Shown here: in pieces, positions 47,201-59,200 of the stretch
Layout: every line of letters starts with the position of its first letter
How positions within the stretch are numbered: position 1 is the first letter of the stretch
Assembly: GCA_034359265.1 (NCBI GenBank)
Contig: CP136890.1
Location: forward strand, 86,391,501 to 86,455,500
DNA length: 64,000 nucleotides
Source of the DNA: Canna indica
Taxonomy: Eukaryota > Streptophyta > Magnoliopsida > Zingiberales > Cannaceae
Direction: 5' to 3'
The notes under the pieces: generated by a model
Told to the model about the DNA's origin: nothing
What the model saw: only the letters and a program-made list of their open reading frames with translations
The model's database searches: none
Position numbers and translations under genes: made by a program

Positions 47201-50200
47201 TCCGCTCACAGCCTTGGGCCAGGGGAACCACTCCCGAAGAGGAATCCAAGACCGTCGACGGGCAGCTAGAAGAGGCGTCGGGCACTGCCCCACCGGAGTC
47301 GGACGGAGGAGAGGAGGTGCAAGGGGTCTTGGCCGCTGAGGGCAGGGCCCGAGACCCACTGCCCGATTCGGTCCGATTTGAGTTTGAAGGAGGACGATGA
47401 GACGTTGGCTGCATTTCCCCTGCTCCTCGATCTCCATCAAGGTCGCCATCACGATGAACAAGGATAGAATCCTCGCTGAAGATCCATTAAAACCAAGCTA
47501 TTCCCACCTCGACCGAGTGACGGCACCAAGCATCATCCACCAACACCGTTCGCGGGATGTGATCCAGATTCTTTACAAGGACTTGCACACGGCAAGCGGA
47601 TAGCTCCTGCCAACGGAGAGAGTCTTCGTCCACCGCATCAAAGACGACAAACTGACTTGACGAGTGCAATCAAGGCCTTGACATTCTAGTAGCACCACGG
47701 GAGGTGACGAAGCTCAAGCCCCACCTTCAGGTCGGGAGGGTCGATGGCCGCCGAAGGCGGGTCAGGGTGCCAGTCATGGAAAACAAGAGTTGCACCATTC
47801 CAATCCACCGAGCGCAGTCGAAGAAGCGCGTTCTTGTAGTAGCAATCCCTGCTTTCCGGAGTAGTGATCAGGAAGGCGCCATCAGGAAGACGCCTCTCCC
47901 TCCATTGCCGTAGGTGACGTCTCGCATCTCGAAAACGGGAAGCAAGGAAACGACAGAGCGCAGCCCCCTCGCGCAGCCGTCCCTCACTACGAACAACAAC
48001 ACAACGCGTACCAAGATAGTGGTAACGGCTGTGCGTCGAGGCAGAGTTCGGCATGAAGACCTGAAGAGAGTCCCGCCTCGCAGCCTTCGCCGTGCGAGCA
48101 ACAATGGAGGAGTTTGTACCCAGAGCTTGGTGGAGGAGGGGGAGCCACTGGAAGAAGAAGAAATAGAGAGAGCAGGAGCAGGGGGGCGGCGATCAATGAA
48201 TGCGAGGACGGGTGGTTGGTGGGCAATGAAGGCTGGGAGTGAATGGAGCGAGCCGTCGGCCCGCGCGATAGAATAGCACGAGGACAAGCCAAGCCTCTAT
48301 GCCCGCTAGCCTTGCATTTATAACACACCACTGGACGACGATAACTTCTGCTTTGATGGCCTCTTTGATGGCCTCCCCGGAAGCAACAGAAACATCTGGC
48401 TTTCCGCTTGAGGCGAGCAAAGAAGTCAGAGAAGAGAAGCAGGGAGGGGGCCGAGCCGGGGGGCGCCACGGAGGGGGAAGCCGCAGAACCCACAGGCACG
48501 GCTGGGCGGAGCGGCGGTGGGGTGCAAACCACATGCGCGAAGGATCAACGGGCCGAGATCCAACCCCCCGACGAGGGCTTGGGGGTGGAGGCGAAGGAGA
48601 CTTTGCGAAAGGAGAGGGTAGTAGGGGCGCAGGAAGAGGGAGGAAGGGGGGCGGAGGAGGATACCGAAGGGTAGGGAGAGGCAGGAGGGGCGGGCAACGG
48701 GGGGGAGGAGGGAGGGAGACATCTTCTTCACCATTTTTTGTCTTTCTCGAGCCAGAGAACTGCTGGACATCCAAGTATGCAAGGTTGTGTTATAAATTAA
48801 GGACTCTAGGGAAAATGAATAATGGATATAAAAAGGCAAAAAATAACTATATAATAATAAGCTCCACAAAAAATTTCGAGTCCAGTCTAGTGTATGTTTG
48901 TGTACTCAACATGGTTTAAAATCTCGATTTCGGTACTTGGCCGAAACCGATACCGTACCGTACCGTACCGTACCGATACTCGGTACGGTCCGGTACGGAA
49001 AACACCATACCAGTTATTTATTTATTTATTTATTAAGAGTTAGATATAACTCTAATAACACATAATTGATGAATAAATGCTTAAAATTAATATTCAAATG
49101 TCAAATACATGAATACAATGTTTAAAAGCTATTTGGTACTGTATTAGGATTTTTCACAGATACAAGAGAATTACATTAGAATTAATATAGGGCGACACAT
49201 GGTATTCATCATCTTAGTTGATGTTGCACTACGTCTTATGTTGCGCTACGCAGAGTCTTCGGCGGTCCCCTTGGGTATTCATCATCTTAGTTGAAATTTT
49301 TTAGACCCTTTGGGTTGTGGGATTGTGTCGCCCTATATTAATTCTAATGTAATTCTCTTATATATGTGAAAAATCCTAATACAGTACAAAATAGTTTTTA
49401 AACATTGTATTCATGTATTTGATATTTGAATATTAATTTTAAGCATTTATTCATCAATTATGTATTATTAGAGTTATATCTAACTCTTTAAAAAAAAAAA
49501 ACCCGATATCGCGTCATACCGGGCGGTATGATACATATACCGCCCTTACCGGGCGGTATATACCATATATACCCGGTATTTTTAAATACCGGGTATATCG
49601 AATACCGGAATCTCCAAAAACCGGTAAATACCGGGCTTACCGTACCGTTTCGGCCGATTTTTTAAACCATGGTACTCAATACGAATATACTAAAACAAAG
49701 AAAACCTAATAGTAGTAGTTAGACCACCGTATGCATGGGGCTCATTATGTATCATATTTTGTGAAATAGAATCTCAAAGTAAGAATGAGGATCTTCACTC
49801 TGATGAAATGTGGAGAAGATGACCAGGAGAGTGCCATAGTTCCATTATTGAGTGCTAGTCAGCTCATTTCTCTCTCTTCTTCTTACCCCACTTGGAAGAA
49901 ACAAACAGTTTCATCAAAATGAATTCTGGGTGGTATGCTAATTGATTCTAGCATTGAGCAGTTTTAGCCGGTCAACGGGCCCCTGACTGGTTTCTAAGAA
50001 GTTAAGAAGTATGTTAATCCAGTCACTATAGTTCAGAATTGTAATTGTTGCTGTTGAACCAATTCCAATTAATGGAATCAATGTATCCATCTTCCTGTTT
50101 AAATCCTCTGATGTTAGGTCTGAAGTCAAACAAACTTGGAGAGGTTGAACCCATGGTTTAAAATACCGGTACCGGTACCGATTTCGGTCGGTGATCGGTA

Positions 50201-53200
50201 TCAGTATATATCGGTACCGTACCGACACACGGTACGGTCCGGTATGAAAAAGCATACCAGCCGTTTTTTTGTGTGTTAAAAATAACTCCAAGTCTCCAAT
50301 AACACATAATTGATGAAGAAATGCTTAAAATCAATATTCAAATGTCAAAGACATGAATATAATGTTTAAAATGCGGACGAATGACGTCCGTCGTACCCAT
50401 ACATATCTTGGGCTTGGGGACATACGCGACTAAGGTCAACATCGTAGGTCTCTAATGCCCATATTTGGAAATTTTCCCATGGCATAATGTCTTGGTATCC
50501 ATTATACTACATTGACATTAGTGTTTCTTTGTTGGGATTCCAAGAACTAGACCCTGTATCATCAGTTGAGTAGGTACTGGATACAGAGTAGGTTGATTCA
50601 AAAACCTCTTGCAAACTACTCATCATATCGTGATGGTAATCTTGCAAAGCTGTCGGTCCACCTCGACGCCGGTCTCTCTTCTCGTACACCATCATTTCAG
50701 TTGATCCTTCGGTTCTAGCACCATGGTCCTTATCTTGGGTGGTGTGATCGAAGTATTGCTCATTTGTCTCCTCCGTCTTGTGTGCTGCTACTGCTATGAA
50801 CGGAGGGCTCGTCTTCTTCGTCCTCTTCTGCTTCTGCAATCGCATCCAAATGATCAATTGGTCGTTTACCTTTGGCTTTGAGAGTCCGACTCGGATCGGC
50901 GTCTTGCTTGCCGAATTCGTTGAGAGTCTAAGGGAGTAATGACCGTGTCTTCTGGTTGGCTCTCAGACTCAAGTGCATCAGATATAATTGGTGAAGGCCG
51001 AGGTGGTTCGCCTGGTTCATCAAAAAGAGGTTGGTCGCTCTCCATTGCACTCCAATCAATTATCGGGTCCGCATCGCCATGGACGAACTCGACATCGAAA
51101 GGATCTACATGTTGAATCTCTTTATCTTCGTTTTGTAATGCCCGCAATCGAAGCCGCATGTTGTAATGAACGTATACTAGCTTCTCTAATCGGGCATATG
51201 AAAGCCGGTTGCGTGGCTTGGTATGAATCAAGGCGAAGGTCGACCAATTCCTCTCGCATCCACTTGATGATGTGGTTTGCGAGAGGACGCGTGTTGCAAT
51301 CTTCCGAAGAGTTGGACCTTCGGTTCCAAATTGCAACCACCATTCAACTGCAATAGATTTAAAATTAATATTAGTAACGAGATTATCAATTTTATCATTA
51401 ATAAATAAATTAAGAAAAATTATATCTACTTGGATCCATAGAATCTCGGCACGACATTGCAAATGGATCTTCGAAATTGCCACTTGAATCTTGAAAATAT
51501 CTTGATTCATTTAAAGCTTGCGCCGCTTCTCTGGTTGATGCCGACATTTGTTGTATGACCTTGCGAAGTAGATATAACAAATTATCCGTCGTTCCAAGAT
51601 CATATCGATACTGGTATGCAGGATTTAAACAATACCCTATAAAAATTATAAATTTAATAAGTAATTTAGCATAATGAATTAAAATTAAATAAATTTCAGA
51701 AAATCAAATAAAAAATTACCCGCGATGCGTATGTCACGACCCATTTGATTCTCCCACCTCTGGGAGATAATGTCGATGAAGGGTTTATACTTGGTTGGAG
51801 AAATCATAACCCTCTTGATTTCTTGTGCTTGGTGGATGTAGTTGTAGATATGACCAATTTGAGGCGTCTTTTCCATATCCACCTGTCGTAGAACCTTGTA
51901 CAATGGTTCTACGACGATGATTATCTCTGCGATGCAATCCCAGAAGCGCGTGTTGAGGATGTACTTCTCGGTTTGCTTTCCATCAGTTTTTTCGGCATAT
52001 CTTGATTTAGACCATTCCTCACTTGTAAACATTGATCGAAGACCTGCCTTACATTGTTGGAGCGACCTTAATGCGATGAAGTTTGTTGCAAAACTAGTCG
52101 CTCCCGGTTGAAGAATTTCACCTAAAATGTGGAATTATTATTAGTAATTATCACCTAAACTAATTAATAAATAAATACTATAAATTATTTTTAAAAAATA
52201 CCTTTCGTAAATTTTCTTATAAGGGCGTGTACCCATGTGTGGTTGTATATGAAGCGCGTAATTTGTTGCGCCCTCTTCACTGTTGTCTTCACCATCGGTA
52301 TATCACTGATATCTTTCATCATGAGGTCTACACAATGGGCTGCACATGGAGTCCAACATATATGAGGATAATCTTGTTCAATTATCTCACCTGCCTTTTT
52401 GAAATTGGCTCCATTGTCGGTTACAACTTGAACAATGTTATGAGATCCAATCTCCTCGATCACGCTCGTCATCAACTTTGAAATGTAGTAGGCGTAATGG
52501 ATTTCATCAGAAGAGTTAACCGACTTGTGATAAACAACCCTCGTGTTGCAATAAATGAGGAAGTTGATGATGCTTATCCGGGTTGGCCCGGTCCAACTAT
52601 CGCACATTAAGCTGCATCCGTAGTCCACCCATTGTTGCTTTATTCCGTCGATCCATTGTTTTATTTCATTGACCTCTTCTTCAAGGTAAGGTCCTAAAAT
52701 TTCATACGGAGTTGGAGGGGCAATACGTGGGCCTACTTTTTGGATTGTAGACACCACAGTTCGGTAGTATGGGTTGTTGGCTGCATTTGCGGGAATCCGG
52801 CTGAAGTGGGACCATTTGGAGATCGCTCTCCCCAACTCCCACTTCTTGTTCTTGGCCCAAGCATCGTCTATGCGCGGTTTGCACACAATACCGGCCGGTT
52901 TGGGTGGTATTAAACCAAAGCAGGTGGCCGACAACCCTGTCGGGCTGTCGGCCACCGTTGCCAACGGGCTCAAGTGCCGTTGGGCCCCAACCAACGGCTC
53001 TATGCAATCACACCGCCCATACCGGGCGGTATGATGCATATATCGCCCGGTATGACCGAGATACCCGGTTTTCTCCCATACCGGGTATCTTGTATACCGG
53101 AAAGCCAAAATACCGGTAAATACCGGGCATACCGCCTGGTACGGTACGAATTTTAAAACCATGGTTGAACCGTTGAACTGTCAAAAGCTCAAGTTTATTC

Positions 53201-56200
53201 ATTCAGGTATTATCGGCAGTCTGTTAATAGGATCACTATAGAGCACTTTGTAGAAGATAATTTACTAGAAGGTTTGTTTAGTCACAAATTAATTGCAGTC
53301 CATGTAATGGCCCAATTATTTTATGAAGACTTCTACTCCACATAAGATCAAAGGATCTAAAATTACCTTCCAAACTCATTTGACCACTGGGTTTACTTTT
53401 TTGTTTATGCATAAACGACAATGAATATGCTCGATGGAGATCCCTTACAAATTTTTACTTTTTCTCTAATTAATCCATATTTCTTTCTTTTTTGTGTCTT
53501 TATTGTTGCCCTTCATACATCTATGTATTTTTCTATGTTACTTTACTGCTAAGAGTTTCTATTGTAAGATAGTGCTTCTGTACTTTTAAGGGGAATCTGC
53601 TTGCTGAATCTTTTTCATTCTATCCTCTAAAACTATTATGTTGCTTCTCTGTCTACATGGGGTGCACACTTATTTTAAAGTTTGTGAATCTTTCTGATGA
53701 GTGATGACTAGTTCAAAGTAATCAATTACTTTATAACTACTTTTGGTATGTTTCTGTGATTTTGTGGTACATTTTTCATATAGTATCCTAGCATGAAGAT
53801 TAATTTTGAAGTTCCTCTCTTTCTCTCTATACACTTATCTTACATAATCATTTTGAACATTATCAACTGATATGCTTGTCATCTTTTTATTTGTTTCAGT
53901 TATGGGCCTTGTCAAACTCCTACTCTTGGGTTTTGTGTACAACGATACATGCAAATTACCACATTCAAACCAGAAAAGTTCTGGTCTGTTAAACCTTATA
54001 TAATTAAAGATGGTTATGAGCTGCATCTGGATTGGGATCGTAGCAAAATATTTGATTGTGATGTGAGATTCTTTGATTGAGATACATCTCATTTTGTAGA
54101 ACATTTAACCTATTAGCTTGAACATTCCGTTGCATTCTTTCTATTGCAGGTTGCTGTAATGTTCCAGAAGTTGGTAGCTAATGATGGAACCCTGAAAGTA
54201 ACAGATATATCAACAAAGGAAGAGTGCAAACCTCGTCCTTGTGGCCTTAATACAGTTAATATGTTGAAGGTAATGATTTGTGAACCATGTTTGTCCATTT
54301 AAACTGAGATAATGAAATTTTTAAAACTGTATATTTAAGCCAAATTATGCTTGAATCTCGCTTCTTTCAAACTATCTTGGTTGCAAACTTAGTTAAACTA
54401 AAAATCCAACTTCTTTTATTAGTAATTAAACTTAATTAATATGTATAGCTTTATCATTAATATATTGCATTACTTAAGAAATGATAATTATTTGAAATAT
54501 TATTACTGCGAACCAAACTAGTTTTTGTTTGGTTAAAAAAAAAGCTTCAGATATATTTGGTTTATTAAAAAAACAAAAATGGTTTCAAATATTTGGATTC
54601 TGATTGAGTGAATTGGATTACCCTATTTGCAACAGTACCTATATAAATTCTTGGTTATTGTCAAGGTTGTCAAAGTCCTCGAGGCTACAACCTGCTTGAT
54701 TGAGATAAGGTGCCAACAGCTTAACAGTATAATATATAATATGAACAAGAAAACCATGTACTTAAAATTATATGAAATACTTCTTATAATATTTGACTTC
54801 AATTTATATTATCTCTAAAGTTTAAAACACTAAAACCCTATCTTAATTCTTGCATATCATGGTACCCAACATCCTATTTGACCTAAAAATATATTTTAAC
54901 TCTAAAAATCATTTATTATTAAATGAAAAAAAAAATGCCCTAATAATCTCTATTATTTAATGACAAAAGCAAGTTACAAATGAAACAATAAAATAAAAAA
55001 TGTAATATTGGCAAAACTTCAGTGAGATGAGCGCTTTGAGTGCCTCTTGAGTCTTGGCTTAAGCACTTGCCTGGTTGAAAGTGGTTTGCTTCAACTAGGC
55101 TGAGGTGCCTCACCTTAGTGCTTAGGGCACACCTAGGTGAGTGCCTTGACAACACTCATTATTTAATTTTTTTTTCAAATTATTATATACATACAAATAT
55201 AGTATAGACACTTGTTAAGAACTCAATCAACACAATTCAAGCGACAAAAGCTTTCGTCAGGAGAATTAGGACACAAATAAGTAAAGAAATATAATTTGAG
55301 TAGTTAGTTTATCCAAATCCATTAAGCCAAATTAATTGGTTTGGGTTGCCCAATTACTTGGTCTTGGTTGATTATTCAACTGGATAACACTTACATTTGA
55401 GGCATAAGATTAGCTTCTCATAGCCAATCTACATATTGCTAGGCTTGAACAGCCCTTCTATATATATCAGATACGACAAACAAGAGAAAACAAAGAAGAA
55501 GATAACACAGAAACACACAGATCTTTACCTGGTTTCCCAGGATTTGCCTATGTCTATGGCCAAACAAAGTTAGCCGCTATTTCTTAGTGTTTGCAGCATG
55601 AAACCGACATTTTAACAAAGAATCTGGGCGACCAAAAGATAAATGGGTACAATGACAAATATGTTCTTTGATCTCATATGTGACAATCAACATAGCTCTG
55701 ATTTAAATCTAAGTTAGTCCCTATACTTGTTTAACACATTTCCACTACATTTTATGCAACTAAATCCAGGTTTCTATATTGATGGGCTTTCTAAAAGCAT
55801 ATATATGATGATATGATAGAGCTCAATTGCGTGGAGCACGTATTATGCAGTTTGAATTTGCAGCTTGACCAATTATATGGCTGTCTAGTGCTTATGTGGC
55901 CTGTACATGTAGTTTTTCTTTCAAATTAATTAGACTTAGAAACTAAGTCCTGTAACATACCCATTTAGTTTCTTTGGATTAAGGTTTAAAATACCGCCCG
56001 AAACGGTATATACCGGTTTTTGAGATTTCCGGTATTCGATATACCCGGTTTTGAAAAAACCGGGTATATTGTGTATACCGGGCGGTATATAGCGGTATGA
56101 TGCGATATACCGCCCGGTATGGGCGATACCGGGCGGTATGTCACGCCAATGCCGTTGGCGTTGCCAACGGCTCTGTGGCCGACAGCCCGACAGGGCTGTT

Positions 56201-59200
56201 GGCCACTTGGGGAATCATACCGCCCGGTTTGGGCGGTATTATATGCATACCGCCCGGTATGATCAATAGTGACCCCAAACGGCTATAGAGCCGTTTGGGG
56301 CAGATTTGGGTTGTTTTGGGGGCTTTATAAAGCCCCCAAAACACTTCTTTCATCCTCACTCACCCCTCTACCCATCTAAACTCTCAATCTCTCTCAATCT
56401 CTCTCTTTATTAATTTCTACGTCGAAATTCTATCGAAATGACGCCGAAATCTCAAGTCGACCCCGCATGGCAGCACGGTACTCGGTTGGAGAAGGCTCAT
56501 CACTGGCATTGCCACCACTGTAATATGATTTCACGTGGTGGAGGCATCACTCGATTGAAGCAACACTTGGCCGGAGGATATTCCGACGTCGTCAATTGCG
56601 CCAAAGTACCGCCCGAAGTCCGGAAGATATTCCAAGCGGAACTCAACAACAAGAAGGAGCAACGTCTTAAGACTGCAGCTCAACAAGCCGAGTTCGACCG
56701 ACGAGCTACCCAAGATGTCACCGGTGGCCATTATGAGGCTCGAGGTGGCGATAACGACGAGGATCCGGAACTTGAAGCCGGCATCCGAACTTCATTGGAG
56801 CATGCTGAATTCGAACGAGAACGGATGTATTATCCCGGATCTCAATTCGAATATGGCGGCGGCAGTGGCAGCGGTGGGATAAGCAGCGTCAGCTCAACTT
56901 CGGCTGCCGGAGCAATGGACCGAAGCGGTCCAATTCCCTCCGGTCCTTATATTGGTCGGAGTTCTAGCATGAGAGCACCTCAAACTCAGAGCAGAGGAAG
57001 CAGCAGAGGAGGCCTTCGTGGATTCTTCACAAACCTCGGAGCAAGTGGTAGGAGAACTAATGTTGATATTTCTGATCTTGATCCCAGGGCATTTCCTCCT
57101 TCATCGGCAAAGCAACAACGCATAGACGATATGTACGGCAAGTCGAAGAAGTGGGAGTTGGGAAAAGCTATCTCCAAATGGTTCCACTTCAGCCGGATTC
57201 CCGCAAATGCAACCAACAACCCGTACTACCGAACTATGGTGTCTACCATCCAAAAGGTAGGCCCAGCCATTGCCCAGGTATTACCCCTCCAACTCCGTAT
57301 GAAATTTCAGGACCTTTCCTTGAAGAAGAGGTCAAGGAAATAAATCAATGGATCGACAGAATCAAGCGGCAATGGGGGGATTACGGATGCACTTTGATGT
57401 GCGATAGTTGGACCGGTCCAACCCGAATGAGCATCATCAACTTCCTCATCTATTGCAACAGGAGGGTTATCTATCACAAGTCGGTGAACGCATCCGATGA
57501 AGTCCATAGTTCTCTCTACATCTCGAAGCTGATGAAGGAGGTGATCGAGGAGAATGGACCCGAGAACTTTGTTCAAATTATAACCGACAACGGAGCTAAT
57601 TTCAAAAGGGCTGGTGAGATAATTGAACTGGATTATTCTCACATATATTGGACTCCATGTGCAGCGCATTGTGTAGACCTAATGATGAAAGATATCGGTG
57701 ATATATCGATGGTGAATAAGACGGTAAAAAAGGGGCAACAAATTACGCGCTTCATATACAACCACACATGGGTACACGCCCTTATGAGAAAATTTACAGA
57801 AGGTATTTTTTAAAAATAATTTATAGTATTTATTTATTAATTAGTTTAGGTGATAATTACTAATAATAATTTCATATTTTAGGTGAAATTCTTCGACCGG
57901 GAGCGACTCGTTTTGCAACCAATTTCATCGCATTAAGGTCGCTCCAACAACGTAAGGCGGGCCTTCGATCAATGTTTACAAGTGAGGAATGGTCTACATC
58001 AAGATATGTCGGAACTAATGATGGAAAGCAAACCGAGAAGAACATCCTCAACACGCGGTTCTGGGATCACGTTGCGGAGATAGTCGTCGCCGTAGAACCA
58101 TTGTACAAGGTTCTACAACAGGTGGAGATGGAAAAGACGCCTCAAATGGGTCATCTCTACTACTACATCCATCAAGCACAAGAAGAAATCAAGAGGGTGT
58201 TGATTTCGGAGACCAAGTATAAACCCTTCATTGACATTATCTCCCAGAGGTGGGAGGATCAAATGGGTCGTGACATACGCATCGCGGGTAATTTTTTATT
58301 TCATTTTCTAAAATTTATTTAATTTTAATTCATTATGCTAAATTATTTATTAAATTGATAATTTTTTGTAGCGTATTATTTAAATCCCGCATACCAGTAT
58401 CGATATGATCTTGGAACGACGGATAGTTTCTTATATCCGCTTCGCAAGGTCATACAACGAATGTCGGCAACAACTAGAGAAGCGGCACAAGCTCTAAATG
58501 AATCAAAATATTTCCGAGATTCAAGTGGCAATTTCGGAGATCCATTTGCAATATCGTGCCGAGATTCTATGGATCCAGGTAAATATAATTTTTTTCAATT
58601 TATTTATTAATGATAAAATTGGTAATCTCGTTACTAAAATCAATTTTAAATTAATTGCAGTTGAATGATGGTTGCAATTTGGAATCGAAGCTCCAACCCT
58701 TCGGAAGATTGCAACACGTATCCTCTCGCAAACCACATCAGCAAGTGGATGCGAGAGAAATTGGTCGACCTTCTCCTTAATTCATACCAAGCCGCGCAAT
58801 CGGCTTTCATATGCTCGATTAGAGAAGCTAGTATATGTTCATTACAACATGCGGCTTCGAATGCGGACATTACAAAACGAAGATATTCGACATGTAGATC
58901 CGTTCGATGTTGAGTTCGTCCAAGACGATACGGACCCGATAATTGATTGGTGGAGTGCAATGGAGAGCGACCAGCCTCTTCTTGATGAACCAGGCGAACC
59001 ACCTCAGCCTTCACCAATTATATCTGATGCACTTGAGTCTGAGAGCCAACCAGAAGACATAGCCATTACTCCCTTGGACTCTCAACGAATTCGGCATGCA
59101 AGACGCCGATCCAAATCAGACTCTCCATCTTCCCGATCAAAGGGAAAAAAGAAGGCAACACCTTCAAAGGCAAAAGGCAAAGCCAAAGGTAAACGACCAA

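Larger units (their letters stand above)
42465..48748 (-). mobile_element. L1-like LINE, 6.3 kb, near full length, antisense in TOP3B intron 6
   Basis: On the minus strand it runs from a GC-rich 5' end (48748) through ORF1 and ORF2 to a short A-tail (ttttttt at 42465 on the plus strand). Flanks gagtcagagaactgc (42450-42464) and gagccagagaactgc (48749-48763) are a 15-bp target duplication with one difference. Length and duplication indicate a full or nearly full-length insertion. Both frames are now damaged. Confidence 0.93.

Noticed and set aside
46937..48919. Several long plus-strand frames over the LINE 5' region
   Set aside because: They are low-complexity shadows of GC-rich LINE ORF1; knuckle and DUF4283-like motifs are on the minus strand.
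54627..54818. 63-codon frame in intron 8
   Set aside because: AT-rich chance frame overlapping a possible MITE end; no motif.
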